Assembly: GCF_003932715.1 (NCBI RefSeq)
Contig: NZ_CP020700.1
Coordinates: 4,052,501 to 4,116,500, forward strand
Length of the DNA: 64,000 bases
Source of the DNA: Streptomyces tsukubensis
Lineage (GTDB): Bacteria > Actinomycetota > Actinomycetes > Streptomycetales > Streptomycetaceae
Reading direction: 5' to 3'
The notes under the pieces are model-generated. The model saw only the letters and a list, made by a program, of their open reading frames with translations. It was not told the origin of the DNA and made no database searches. Positions 16,763 to 25,785 of the stretch are shown piece after piece (position 1 is the first letter of the stretch; each line of letters starts with the position of its first letter). A program made the translations under genes and the position numbers.

Positions 16763-17593
16763 CTAGGAGATTTCCTGTTCTTTCAAGAAGTCGTCCCGGA
16801 TGCTTGCGGTGAAGTCCCGCATGCTTTCACCTGAAAGGGCGATTCTGCCGAAGGTGTCGAACTTGGCCGCGTACAGCTCGATATCCCGAATCTCGGTGGT
16901 GGTGATTTCTGCATGAGGGATCTCGACCATGGCGAGCCGGCCGTCGAAGAGAGTGAAGGAAGATGTGGGCAGCTCGGGCATGGGTGCGCTCAACGGGACG
17001 GCGGCGATGGCAACGTTCGGCAGTCTGGACATAGTGATGAGCTTGTCCAGTTGCGCAGCCATCATGGGAGCCGGAATCAGTCTCCATCTGAGCACCGACT
17101 CGGTAATCACGAATCGGAAACTCCGGGATCGGGCGTAGAGAACCTCCTGTCGGCGGAGGCGTGCGCCGATCATTTTCTCCAGTGCGTCGTCGGACAGCTC
17201 CGAACTCTGCTGAACCGCCCGGATGTACTCGGGGGTCTGGAGCAGGCCGGGAATGCAGGAAGGCTGGAAGACCCTGAGCAGGGTTGTTCCGGCCTCTATG
17301 GCCCGAATATCTTCCTGGTGCTTGTGCAGACCCGTGCGCCGATAGACGCGCCACGCTGTGGACTCCGTGGCTGCCCTGCGGGCTGCCTCGGCCAGGTTCG
17401 CCTTTATTTCGGCGGGTACCTCCAAAGCCTCCAGGATGCGCTCGACGTCGAGGACGGAGGGGGTCAACGCCCCGTTCTCAATCTTGCTCAGCTTACTCGG
17501 GGACATGGCTGCGCTGCGGGCAACTACTTTCGCCTGCTTTCCGCAGGCTACTCGCATGTCCCGCAGCGTCTTACCCAGGTCGGCCCTGTTCAC
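16763..17593 (-). CDS. XRE-family regulator with DUF5753 domain
   Basis: A 276-residue protein of the WhiJ-like class: helix-turn-helix LGKTLRDMRVACGKQAKVVA followed by MSPSKLSKIENGALTPS, then the DUF5753 domain marked by FQPSCIPGLLQTPEYIRAV and ARLRRQEVLYAR. The GTG at 17593 overlaps the TGA of the upstream DUF6879 gene (17590-17592), so the two are coupled; an ATG at 17617 is the alternative. Proteins of this class usually act with a small DUF397 or DUF6879 partner as switches in development or antibiotic production. Confidence 0.85.
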   Translation of the reverse strand: MNRADLGKTLRDMRVACGKQAKVVARSAAMSPSKLSKIENGALTPSVLDVERILEALEVPAEIKANLAEAARRAATESTAWRVYRRTGLHKHQEDIRAIEAGTTLLRVFQPSCIPGLLQTPEYIRAVQQSSELSDDALEKMIGARLRRQEVLYARSRSFRFVITESVLRWRLIPAPMMAAQLDKLITMSRLPNVAIAAVPLSAPMPELPTSSFTLFDGRLAMVEIPHAEITTTEIRDIELYAAKFDTFGRIALSGESMRDFTASIRDDFLKEQEIS

Positions 17594-18111
17594 ATGTCCC
17601 CGTACCGCTCCCACCATTCGGCGAACGGCACGGCTCTGCTCAGCGCGAGGTCCCGGTGGGCCGTCCACTCCGCAGGGTCCGGGTGGGATTCGGCCCCCAG
17701 GAACCTGCCGGACTCTCCGTAGTTCATCGAGACCACGGAGGATTCGTCGAACATCCAGAAGTCCGGAATGCCTTCCAGCGGGTTCGGCCGGTCCGTGATG
17801 TCGAGGATGAAGAACTCCTCTCCGGCAACTGCGTTCTTCCGGTAGCCCCAGCCGAGTTCGAACCGGAGGTAATCCGTCAGGGGGCGCGAGAGGATATGGA
17901 CGCGGTACATGCGCTTACCGGAGTCGACGTTGCCCCGTACCTCGTCGGCCCATTCCTGGTTGTAGTCGTCCGGTTGGGGCTCACCGGCCAGAAACGCACG
18001 GATCATCTCCGGGTCGGACGATCCGCTGTAGTCGTCCAGGGTCTCCAGCCGGAAGGCTTCCCGGCGGAAGTCGGAGAACAACTTCTCGAACTCAGCGGAC
18101 GAGATGCTCAC
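17590..18111 (-). CDS. DUF6879 family protein
   Basis: A 173-residue protein with the typical layout: FEKLFSDFRREAFRLETLDD at the start, MYRVHILSRPLTDYLRFELG in the middle, then GEEFFILDITDR, DFWMFDESSVVSMNY and a WWERYGDM end. The family is known as a partner of DUF5753 XRE regulators; its biochemistry is not established. It overlaps the small upstream gene by 20 bases and the XRE gene by 4, so the three form one operon. Confidence 0.8.
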   Translation of the reverse strand: MSISSAEFEKLFSDFRREAFRLETLDDYSGSSDPEMIRAFLAGEPQPDDYNQEWADEVRGNVDSGKRMYRVHILSRPLTDYLRFELGWGYRKNAVAGEEFFILDITDRPNPLEGIPDFWMFDESSVVSMNYGESGRFLGAESHPDPAEWTAHRDLALSRAVPFAEWWERYGDM

Positions 18112-18301
18112 GGACGTACCTCTCGATGATCTCGGCGGGGATGCGGACCACGGTCTCGCCGACCGGTATGTCGGTGCCGACCACAGCCCCCGCGTTCTCT
18201 ACGTCATAGCCCTGGACCAGTAGGTCCCCGGACCCCTCCACGCGGTACAGCGTGGCGCACGTTCCCTTCTCGCACTCCCCGACCAGCCGTGTCACAGCCA
18301 T
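18092..18301 (-). CDS. Small first protein of the DUF6879/XRE operon
   Basis: A 69-residue strand-rich protein (MAVTRLVGECEKGTCATLYR, then GDLLVQGYDVENAG and VRIPAEIIERYVREHLV). The ATG at 18301 follows AGGGGGACGGA, a good ribosome-binding site. Genes of this size and motif set commonly precede DUF6879 genes in streptomycetes. Two N-terminal Cys may bind a metal or form a disulfide. Function unknown. Confidence 0.65.
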   Translation of the reverse strand: MAVTRLVGECEKGTCATLYRVEGSGDLLVQGYDVENAGAVVGTDIPVGETVVRIPAEIIERYVREHLVR

Positions 18302-18752
18302 TCCGTCCCCCTTGTCGCGAGGTTCTGGATTGTGTCCTGTTCGATGCTCCCGACCCGGTGGCTGCGGGGTCAAGGAGTCACAGTTGAGAGAACAGGAAAC
18401 CGGTACGGTCGGCCGGATCGCTTCGGTGGCCGCACCTTCTGGTGGACGGGGCCGGGGCCCGTCCGGGAGGTCTCGCCTCACCGGTGGATGGTGCTCGACA
18501 GGCAGGTCCAATCCGGGCACATGATCGGAAAATGGTGCAGGGTGAGGCGAGTGATGTCTGCTCAAGGCCACCGCGGCCCGGCCCGATCTGCTAGGCCGTG
18601 TCCGCAAAGCAGCACCGCCCGCCCGAAGGGCGTCCAGAGGCAGGCGGGACTTCGCGGACACGACCCGGAGGACGGAAGGGGGACTGCGTGCCGCGCCGCC
18701 CGTCGAAGCAGTGGGCCGGAGTTCCGGAGTCACACGAGGCGATGCACGGCTG
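18302..18752. other. Gene-free stretch with an inverted-repeat element
   Basis: Of these 451 bases the first part must hold the promoter of the DUF6879/XRE operon. I see no convincing gene. The main structure is the long inverted repeat at 18597-18662, listed separately. Confidence 0.5.
18597..18662. repeat. 66-base inverted-repeat element
   Basis: Outer arms CGTGTCCGC (18597-18605) and GCGGACACG (18654-18662) are perfect, and the interior holds a further strong stem (CGCCC-GAA-GGGCG). CTAGGC adjoins the left arm. Similar intergenic palindromes with GTGTCCGC ends recur, from memory, in streptomycete genomes near transposase relics. It may be a miniature mobile element, or a terminator for the MFS gene whose stop is at 18753. 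Confidence 0.55.
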
Positions 18753-20048
18753 TCATCGGACCGTGTCCGGTTCCCGGGCCGGCGAGGGCATGGCCGTCAG
18801 CCGGGTGACGGGCGACCGGAAGAGCGCGACCACGACGGCGGCGGAGCCGATCGCCGCGACCGTCAGCGCGCCGCGGGCGCCGATGGCGCCGGAGAGCAGG
18901 CCTCCGGCCAGGCCGCCGAGGGCGCCGCCGCCGAAGAGCAGGGTCCGGAAGGAGGCCGTCATCCGGCCCATCAGCTCCTGTGGCGTGCTGATCTGGCGCA
19001 GGCTCACGATGATGACGCCCGCCACCCCCAGCCCGAGGTAGGTGGTGAGGAACGAGAGGACGAAGAGCCCCACCATCACGGGCCGGGGCCCCGCGGCCAC
19101 GGCGACCAGGACGGGGCCGAGCAGCAGTGCGGACTGGGACACGAGGTAGACGCGCCCGAGCGGGAAGCGCCGGATGATCCTGCGGGAGATCGCGGCTCCG
19201 GTCAGTCCACCGAGAGAGGCCGCGGCGAAGATGCCGCCGATGGTCGCCGGGCCGAGCCCGAGATCGCCCGTTCCGTACAGCAGGAACATGGTCCAGACGG
19301 AGATCATCGAAAAGTTGCAGCAGAAGCCGATCAGCGCGAGGGACCGCAGGACGGGGTTGCGGAAGACCCAGCGCAGACCGTCCCGGAGTTCGGCCCGCAG
19401 CTGCCGCCGCTCGGCCGGTTGCGCGGGCCGCGGTTCACGGCTCCGGATGAGCAGCAGCGAGACGATGGACACCAGATAGGAGACGGCGTCGACGATCAGT
19501 GCGACGGGCGCGGTCAGCGCGGCGACGAGTACCCCGGCGACCCCGGGGCCTGCCACATCGGCCGCGGAGGCTCCGGCGCTGAGTTTCGCGCCCGCTTCGA
19601 CGTACCGCTTGGGGTCACGCACCAGGCTCGGCACGTACGACATCCAGCTGACGTCGAAGAGTACGGAGGCGGTGCCGACGGCGCAGGCGATCACCATCAG
19701 GGTCACCATGTCGAGGGCGTCCAGCCAGTGGAGCAGCGGCACCAGGGCGAGCAGGGCCATCCGGACCGTATTGGCGCCGATCATCAGACGGCGCCTGCGG
19801 GACCGGTCCACCCAGACCCCGAAGAGCAGGGCGAGGCCGAGATAGGGCACGAGCTGCAGGAAGCGCAGCACACCCACCTGCTCGTCGGTGGCCTGGAAGG
19901 CGCTGATGGCGGTCAGTGGCAGGGCGAGGTTGGTGACATGCGCGCCGACCAGCGAAAGGGTTTCGCCGAACCACAGTTTGAGGAAGTCGCCATGGCGCCA
20001 GAGGCTGCTGTCGCCGGACGTATCCGGGCCGGGTGCGCCGGCCGTCAA
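18753..20048 (-). CDS. MFS exporter (EntS/MFS_3 type)
   Basis: A 431-residue major facilitator with about 12 membrane segments, e.g. LVPYLGLALLFGVWVDRSRR and LGLGPATIGGIFAAASLGGL. The DRSRRRR loop after helix 2 is the usual MFS cytoplasmic motif. This subgroup exports siderophores and other small products. Only TTG at 20048 fits as start: it overlaps the aminotransferase TGA as TTGA, which means translational coupling. The pair therefore looks like a biosynthesis-plus-export unit. Decayed pieces of a closely similar gene lie at 27351-27493. Confidence 0.85.
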   Translation of the reverse strand: MTAGAPGPDTSGDSSLWRHGDFLKLWFGETLSLVGAHVTNLALPLTAISAFQATDEQVGVLRFLQLVPYLGLALLFGVWVDRSRRRRLMIGANTVRMALLALVPLLHWLDALDMVTLMVIACAVGTASVLFDVSWMSYVPSLVRDPKRYVEAGAKLSAGASAADVAGPGVAGVLVAALTAPVALIVDAVSYLVSIVSLLLIRSREPRPAQPAERRQLRAELRDGLRWVFRNPVLRSLALIGFCCNFSMISVWTMFLLYGTGDLGLGPATIGGIFAAASLGGLTGAAISRRIIRRFPLGRVYLVSQSALLLGPVLVAVAAGPRPVMVGLFVLSFLTTYLGLGVAGVIIVSLRQISTPQELMGRMTASFRTLLFGGGALGGLAGGLLSGAIGARGALTVAAIGSAAVVVALFRSPVTRLTAMPSPAREPDTVR

Positions 20049-21307
20049 CGCGGCCCCCGCAGGGCGTCCCGCGAGGGGTGCAGGATCTCGGATACGGCCG
20101 CGGCGACCTCGTCCACTTCCTCCTCGGTGTTGTAGTAGTGGGGAGACAGGCGCAGGCACCAGTCGACGTTCTTGGTGCCGAAGTCGAACTGCGCGAACTC
20201 GCGGAAACTCAGGGCCGAGTTGATGGAACGCGCGTCCACGGCGGCTTTGAACTGCTGGGGCTCCCAGCCGTCGACGGCGAAGGTCACCAGGGCGCCGAGC
20301 CGCGGCCCCCGGTCCAGGACGCGTACCCCGGGAATCGGTTCGAGCGCCCGGCGGAGCCGGGCCGCCAGCGCGGGCGTCCGGTGCGCGATGGCCTCGATGC
20401 CGATATTGCGGGCGTAGCGGACCGCTGCGGCGCTGCCGAGCACGGTGGCGTAGGGGAACTCCCACTCCTCGAACCGGGCCGCGGAGTCCACGGCCCGGTA
20501 GCGGTCTGGTGCCGTCCAGCGGGCGCCGTGCATATCTATGAAGAGCGGTTCGTATCCCGCGCGCAGGAAGCGGTCGGAGACGTAGAGGAATCCGGAGGCG
20601 CGGGGGCCGCGCAGGAACTTCCGGCAGGTGGCGGTGAGCAGATCGCAGCCGATCCCGGCCACGTCGATCGGGTACTGGCCGACCGACTGGCAGGCGTCGA
20701 CGAGATAGAGCAGGTCCAGTTCGCGGCAGTGGCGGCCGATCTCTGCGACGGGTGAGACCAGACCGGAGTTGGTGGGGATATGGGTGGCCGACACCAGCCG
20801 GGGGCGGAGTGATCGCATCAGCCCGGCCATCGCCGCCACATCGACCCCGCCTTCGGGGCTGTCCGGGGCGTGCACGATGCTCACGCCGAACCTCTTGCGC
20901 AGCGACAGGAAGGCGATCTGGTTGGAGACGAAGTCGTCGCGGGTGGTCAGGATGGTGTCGCCGGGGGCGAACGGAATCGCCGAGAGAGCGTTGGCGTAGG
21001 CGTGGGTGGCGCTGCCCGCGAAGGCGATGTTGCGGGGTGCGGCGTTGATCAGCGCGGCGACCTCGGTGTGGAATTCGCCGATCTCGGCGGCCCGGGCGGC
21101 GGACGCCTCGTAGCCGCCGATCTCCGCTTCCAGCTTCAGATGGCCGAGGACCGTGTCCAGGACGGGGGTCGTCAGCAGCCCGCAGCCCGCGTTGTTGAAG
21201 TGGGTGACATTCCGGCAGCCGGGGGTCTCGGCCCTCAGGGCCTCGATGTCCCAGTCCCGGTGAAGTGCTTCCGAACCTGATGCGATAGCGCTACCATGAT
21301 CCTTCAT
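20045..21307 (-). CDS. PLP-dependent class V aminotransferase-like enzyme
   Basis: A 420-residue fold-type I enzyme of the NifS/isopenicillin-N-epimerase group. FNNAGCGLLTTPVLDTVLGH (~38-57) is the typical N-terminal block, LVDACQSVGQYPIDVAGIGCD (~210-230) holds the PLP aspartate, and TATCRKFLRGPRASGFLYVS contains the lysine that would bind PLP. Such enzymes act as epimerases, desulfurases, lyases or aminotransferases, so the reaction cannot be fixed here. The start ATG shares the sequence CATG with the start of the divergent MocR gene. It is followed by a coupled exporter, so it probably makes or modifies an exported amino-acid product. Confidence 0.83.
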   Translation of the reverse strand: MKDHGSAIASGSEALHRDWDIEALRAETPGCRNVTHFNNAGCGLLTTPVLDTVLGHLKLEAEIGGYEASAARAAEIGEFHTEVAALINAAPRNIAFAGSATHAYANALSAIPFAPGDTILTTRDDFVSNQIAFLSLRKRFGVSIVHAPDSPEGGVDVAAMAGLMRSLRPRLVSATHIPTNSGLVSPVAEIGRHCRELDLLYLVDACQSVGQYPIDVAGIGCDLLTATCRKFLRGPRASGFLYVSDRFLRAGYEPLFIDMHGARWTAPDRYRAVDSAARFEEWEFPYATVLGSAAAVRYARNIGIEAIAHRTPALAARLRRALEPIPGVRVLDRGPRLGALVTFAVDGWEPQQFKAAVDARSINSALSFREFAQFDFGTKNVDWCLRLSPHYYNTEEEVDEVAAAVSEILHPSRDALRGPR

Positions 21308-22718
21308 GTCTGACAGTAGCACTTCTGAAGAGTTGGCGGCCAGGCTCCGTGAACTCCTCACCGGGCTGGCTCCCGGTGACCGGCTGCCCAGCAGCCGGGA
21401 GTTGATCCAGCGCTACCGGGTCGGTCCCGCCACGGTCGCGCGCGCCATCGCCCTGCTCGCCGCGGAGGGCGCGGTGGTCACCCGGCCCGGCAGCGGCACT
21501 TATGCCGCACAGCGCCCCGGGCCCCGTACGGAGGTCACCGACACCGCGTGGCAGACGGTCGCGCTGACCGACCGCGCCGTCGACACCCGGCTGATCGCCG
21601 ATGTCCCGCCGGCGCCCGCGGGGACGATCACGCTGGACGGCGGCTATGTGCACCGGTCCCTCCAGCCGGTCCGGGCGCTGAGCGCGGCGCTGGCCCGGGC
21701 CGCCCGCCGCCCCGACGCCTGGGACCGTGCGCCCGCGAGCGGACTGGCGGCACTGCGTACCGTGTTCGCCGCTGTCGCGGGTGGCGGGGTGACGCCCGAG
21801 GACGTCCTGATCACCGCGGGCGGGCAGAGCGCCCTGTCCATCGCGTTCCGTGCGATCGCCGGACCGGGCGATCCGGTGCTGGTGGAGTCGCCCGGCTATC
21901 CGGGCGCCGTCGCCGCAGCCCGCGCCGCCGGGCTCCGCCCGGTGCCCGTACCGGTCGACCAGGACGGTGTCCGGCCCGATCTGCTGGCCGATGCCTTCGC
22001 GATGACCGGGGCGCGGCTGTTCTACTGCCAGCCCGCATTCCACAATCCGACCGGCGCGGTGCTGGCACCGGAGCGGCGCAGGCAGGTCCTCGATGTGGCC
22101 AGGGCCACCGGCGCCTTCGTCGTCGAGGACGATTTCGCGCGGTATCTGGGGCACGGCGGTCCGGTCCCGAAACCCCTGATGGCCGATGACCACAACGGCA
22201 CCGCCGTCCACATCACCTCACTCACCAAACCCGCGGCGCCCAGCCTGCGGATCGGTGCCCTGATCGCCCGGGGCCCGGTGATGGAACGGCTGCGCGCGGT
22301 CCGTCTCGTGGACGACTTCTTCATCGCGCGGCCCCTGCAGGAGGCCGCCGTCGAACTGCTCGGTTCCCCCTCCTGGGAACGGCACGTCCGGACCCTCGCC
22401 GAAGAACTGCGCGGACGCTGTGCCCTGCTGGCCGGGGCGATCGCCCGCGAGGTCCCGGAATGGACACCCGCCGGCCTGCCCGCCGGTGGCCTGCATCTCT
22501 GGTACCGCCTGCCCGCCGGTACGGACGACACCGCCTTCGCCGCGGCGGCCCGCCGGCACGGTGTGGCCGTCAGCCCGGGCGTCCGCTACTTCGCCACCGA
22601 GCCGTCGGCTGCCCATCTGCGACTCGGCTTCGCCGCCACGAGCGACGGCGCCGAACTGGCCGAGGCGGCACGCCGACTGGGCGCCCTCGTACGGGGCGAG
22701 GCCGCCACCGGCGAATGA
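21306..22718 (+). CDS. MocR-type regulator (GntR DNA-binding plus aminotransferase domain)
   Basis: A 470-residue fusion: winged helix of the GntR type (~1-70, LPSSRELIQRYRVGPATVAR, GAVVTRPGSGTYAA) joined to a fold-type I aminotransferase domain (~95-465). The PLP lysine is likely in ITSLTKPAAPSLRIG, with NPTGAV and DDFARYL blocks also present. MocR regulators sense PLP or amino-acid ligands and often control a divergent PLP-enzyme gene, as here. The ATG overlaps the opposite start within CATG and has no ribosome-binding site, so both transcripts may be leaderless and each promoter must lie in the other gene. Confidence 0.9.
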   Translation: MSDSSTSEELAARLRELLTGLAPGDRLPSSRELIQRYRVGPATVARAIALLAAEGAVVTRPGSGTYAAQRPGPRTEVTDTAWQTVALTDRAVDTRLIADVPPAPAGTITLDGGYVHRSLQPVRALSAALARAARRPDAWDRAPASGLAALRTVFAAVAGGGVTPEDVLITAGGQSALSIAFRAIAGPGDPVLVESPGYPGAVAAARAAGLRPVPVPVDQDGVRPDLLADAFAMTGARLFYCQPAFHNPTGAVLAPERRRQVLDVARATGAFVVEDDFARYLGHGGPVPKPLMADDHNGTAVHITSLTKPAAPSLRIGALIARGPVMERLRAVRLVDDFFIARPLQEAAVELLGSPSWERHVRTLAEELRGRCALLAGAIAREVPEWTPAGLPAGGLHLWYRLPAGTDDTAFAAAARRHGVAVSPGVRYFATEPSAAHLRLGFAATSDGAELAEAARRLGALVRGEAATGE

Positions 22719-23157
22719 CGGCTCACCACCCGCGCCGGGCCCGGCTGCCCGCTTTACGAGTTGGAGAAGAAGAAGTGACTTGCCGCGGTGCCGCGCCCGG
22801 GCGGGATCGGCCCGGGCCCGGGGCGGAGGGCGCGCGCCGGCCCCATCACCCGGAAATTCCTTCCCCGGTGAGGCAACCGGATCGGTGGTCCATCCCCTTC
22901 TTCTCATACAGAACACATGGGGACGAGTACGGGGGACAGCAGGGTGGGGACCTTGAACAGCGATGGGCACCTCGTGGCGCCGGAAGGTGCCCGGGGGCCA
23001 GGCGTGTGGTGCGCTGCCCGGCCGGCCCGGAATCCGCCGTATCCGGGGGACGTCCGGGGCCGAAGTTCCGGCTGGCTCTGACCGTTTCCCGGGCCGGCCA
23101 CCGCAGTCCACGGCCAACCCTCACGCCTATCCGCCGCCAACATCCTCTGGAGCCTCT
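22719..23157. other. Gene-free stretch before the L,D-transpeptidase
   Basis: These 439 bases show no convincing gene; a 54-codon frame starting with ATG at 22917 lacks a recognisable product. It must carry the promoter of the lipoprotein gene. TTCTCATACAGAAC around 22900-22913 is the only AT-richer spot. Confidence 0.4.
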
Positions 23158-24390
23158 GTGCGCCCGATATCCATACGCCCCAACCGTTCCTCTGTGCGCC
23201 GCCGCACCACTGCCGTCTGTCTGGCCGCCGTGCTGGGGCCGCTCGTACTGACCGCCTGTTCCGGGGGGAGCCCGGCCGAGAAGGCCGACGGCAAGGCCGC
23301 CGCGGGGGCAGTGAAGGCCGAAGGGGCGCCCGCGACCGTCGCGGTGACGCCGAGCGGGACGGGGGTACGGGCCGGGGCGCCGGTGAAGGTCACCGCCAGC
23401 GGCGGGACCCTGACCTCCGTCACCGTCACCGACGGCAAGGGCGCCGCGCTCTCCGGCGCACTGTCCGCGGGCAACACCGTGTGGACGTCCGAACGACCGG
23501 CCGCGCCCGGGGCGACGTACCGCGTGAGCGCCAAGACCCGGGGTACGGGCGGCGCCGAGGGCACGAAGGAGGCGTCGTTCTCCACCGCGGACGCCGGCAA
23601 GGTCAACACGGTGGTCCTGGCCCCCGTCGGCAAGACGATCGGCATCGCCCACCCGGTGTCGATCGCCTTCACGAAGCCCGTGAAGAACAAGGCCGAGGTG
23701 GAGAAGGCCCTCAAGGTCACCACGGACAACAACACCGAGGGCTCCTGGGGCTGGGTCAAGGACTTCCACGGCAAGGACCGGATCGACTGGCGGCCCAGGA
23801 ACTACTGGAAGCCGGGCACCAAGGTCACCCTCGATGCCCGGCTCAACGGCGTCGACTCCGGCCCGTCCGGCGGTTTCCTCGTCAAGGACTACCGGCTCTC
23901 CTTCGCCATCGGCCGCGCCCAGGAGGTGAAGGTCGACCTCGACCGCAAGCAGCTCGCCTTCCAGCGCGACGGGAAGACGGTCCGTACGATCCCCGTCTCC
24001 GGCGGCGACCCCGACCACGGCGACAAGGCGTCCTGGCGCGGTATCCAGGTCCTGATGAGCAAAGAAGGCACGGTCAGGATGCGGTCCCAGAGCGTGGGCC
24101 TGGGCGACGCCTACGACAAGATGGTCGGCTACTCGATGCGCCTGACCTGGTCGGGCGCGTACGCCCATGCCGCTCCGTGGAACTCCGCCTACTTCGGCAA
24201 GGCCAACAAGAGCTCCGGCTGCATCGGCATGAGCACCGCGAACGCCCAGTCCTTCTACCAGGACATCCAGGTCGGTGACCCGTTCACGGTGACCGGCAAG
24301 GACACCAAGGGCCTGCCGCCGCAGGGCAACGGCTTCAGCAACTGGAACCTGTCCTGGGAGGAGTGGCAGCAGCGCAGCGCCCTGAACTGA
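23158..24390 (+). CDS. L,D-transpeptidase lipoprotein with Ig-like domain(s)
   Basis: A 410-residue lipoprotein that cross-links peptidoglycan (3-3 links). GTG 23158 follows GGAG at a proper distance and opens a signal peptide with lipobox LTAC (Cys 34). Then come Ig-like beta domains (~60-250), with HPVSIAFTKPV and a WRPRNYWKPG motif common in these proteins, and the YkuD catalytic domain (~255-390). The active-site block is present as AHAAPWNSAYFGKANKSSG followed by CIGM, with catalytic Cys near residue 355. The usual SHGC is SSGC here, as in many actinobacterial enzymes. Confidence 0.93.
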   Translation: MRPISIRPNRSSVRRRTTAVCLAAVLGPLVLTACSGGSPAEKADGKAAAGAVKAEGAPATVAVTPSGTGVRAGAPVKVTASGGTLTSVTVTDGKGAALSGALSAGNTVWTSERPAAPGATYRVSAKTRGTGGAEGTKEASFSTADAGKVNTVVLAPVGKTIGIAHPVSIAFTKPVKNKAEVEKALKVTTDNNTEGSWGWVKDFHGKDRIDWRPRNYWKPGTKVTLDARLNGVDSGPSGGFLVKDYRLSFAIGRAQEVKVDLDRKQLAFQRDGKTVRTIPVSGGDPDHGDKASWRGIQVLMSKEGTVRMRSQSVGLGDAYDKMVGYSMRLTWSGAYAHAAPWNSAYFGKANKSSGCIGMSTANAQSFYQDIQVGDPFTVTGKDTKGLPPQGNGFSNWNLSWEEWQQRSALN

Positions 24391-24422
24391 GCCCGAGCAG
24401 CGGCTTCCCATATGCTCATGGA

Positions 24423-24788
24423 ATGGTGCAAAGCGCGGCAGGTGACGTCGACGGCTATCTGGCTGAGGCTCCGGAGGAGCGCAGAGCCGTGCTGACCGAG
24501 CTGCGGCGGCTGTGCCGGGCGGAGCTGGCGGGTTTCGACGAGGTCATGGCGTACGGCATGCCCGCGTACGAGCGCGACGGCACCGCGGAGATCGCCTTCG
24601 CGAGTCAGAAGCAGTACATCTCCTTCTACCTCCTGCGCAGCGACGTCCGCGAGGCCTTCGAGGAACGGCTGGCCGGGCAGGACATGGGCAAGGGCTGCCT
24701 GCGGTTCCGCAAGCCGGAGCGCGTCGACTTCGGCCTGCTGCGCGATCTGCTCAGGGCCACCGCGGCCCGGCCCGGCACGGTCTGCTGA
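24423..24788 (+). CDS. DUF1801 (YdhG-like) protein
   Basis: A 121-residue protein with the DUF1801 pattern: VDGYLAEAPEERRAVLTELR, DEVMAYGMPAYERDG, KQYISFYLLRSD and GKGCLRFRKPERVDFGLLRD. The family has the YdhG fold, one member of which is an iron chaperone, but most have no known task. The start was placed at the ATG beginning MVQSAAGDV, since the upstream codons belong to the end of the transpeptidase gene. Convergent with the terpene synthase. Confidence 0.85.
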   Translation: MVQSAAGDVDGYLAEAPEERRAVLTELRRLCRAELAGFDEVMAYGMPAYERDGTAEIAFASQKQYISFYLLRSDVREAFEERLAGQDMGKGCLRFRKPERVDFGLLRDLLRATAARPGTVC

Positions 24789-24819
24789 CACCGCCGGGCC
24801 GCCGGACCGCCGGGCGTCC

Positions 24820-25785
24820 TCAGGCGGGGACGGGTGTCCGGTGGTACCGGCCGGTCGACAGGGACCAGGTCAGGTTGCCCCGCATCCACGACTCCAGGCC
24901 GTCGAGGTAGCGGCCCAGCTCCGGGCCCGCCGTGACCCGGGGCCGGAGTGCGCAGTAGGCGGCGACTTCGGCGTCGTGCATGTCCGCGGCCGCGTCGATC
25001 GCCTCCTGGACCGTGCCGCGGTCCCGGCGGTGCAGCAGGATCGGCAGGTTGACCGGATGGTTGCTGCGGTCGGCCTCCTTCTCGTACGAGTGGATGTCAT
25101 TGGCCCAGCAGACGACGTTGACCGCTTTCGTCGTCAGTGCTCTGACCTCCGGACGCGCCAGCTCGGCCGCCGGGAGTTCGAACCGGCCGATGACGTCGAT
25201 CAGCGCCAGACAGGTCGGTACCGCGCCGGTGTGGACGCGCATGGCCGTGTACTCCTCGACCGTGGGCCACACCGCATCCGCCCGGTTGCCGGCCTCCCAC
25301 ACCTGGGCGAACCAGTAGCCCAGCACCGAGGTGACGAACCGGTCGACCTGGACCCGGGTGCCGACCGCCGCCAGCCGCCGCCGCAGGTCCCGCAGCGCCG
25401 AGGTGAAGGGGTCCTCCTCGTCGACCCGGGTCCCGGGCTCCTGGAGGATCCGCAGGAAGGACGCCAGGCTCCGGGCCATCGGACCGGGCCGGGCGCCCGC
25501 CCCGGTCTCCTCGGAGCGGACGTCGTCGAAGGCGAACAGCCACATCTGCCAGTCGGCGTGGAGCTGCACCAGTTCCGTATCGGCGTGCGGTGTCGTACGG
25601 GACGCCTGCCAGCCGATCTTCGACCGGCCGAAGCGGCCCCGTACGGCGGTATCGGTGAGGAGTCCGTACGCGTCGAGCCACTCCAGGGACCTGCGGTCGA
25701 TCTCGGCGGCTTCGGGATGGACCTGGTCGGGGAAGGGGCAGTACAGCTTCGGCATCCGCAGTGCCGTCGTCCTCGCCGATGTCAT
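24820..25785 (-). CDS. Class I terpene synthase
   Basis: A 321-residue terpene cyclase that ionises a prenyl diphosphate and closes rings. The aspartate-rich motif is FDDVRSEE (~85-92), a variant of DDxx(x)D/E, and the NSE triad is NDIHSYEKE (~228-236); the RY pair near the C-terminus (GRYHRTP) is also seen. The product, a sesqui- or diterpene, cannot be predicted safely. Its ATG overlaps the P450 stop as ATGA, so the enzyme is coupled to an oxidase that would tailor the hydrocarbon. Convergent with the DUF1801 gene. Confidence 0.92.
   Translation of the reverse strand: MTSARTTALRMPKLYCPFPDQVHPEAAEIDRRSLEWLDAYGLLTDTAVRGRFGRSKIGWQASRTTPHADTELVQLHADWQMWLFAFDDVRSEETGAGARPGPMARSLASFLRILQEPGTRVDEEDPFTSALRDLRRRLAAVGTRVQVDRFVTSVLGYWFAQVWEAGNRADAVWPTVEEYTAMRVHTGAVPTCLALIDVIGRFELPAAELARPEVRALTTKAVNVVCWANDIHSYEKEADRSNHPVNLPILLHRRDRGTVQEAIDAAADMHDAEVAAYCALRPRVTAGPELGRYLDGLESWMRGNLTWSLSTGRYHRTPVPA

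Noticed and set aside
22917..23087. 54-codon frame before the L,D-transpeptidase
   Set aside because: Poor ribosome-binding site and no similarity to anything recognised; it overlaps the likely promoter area.
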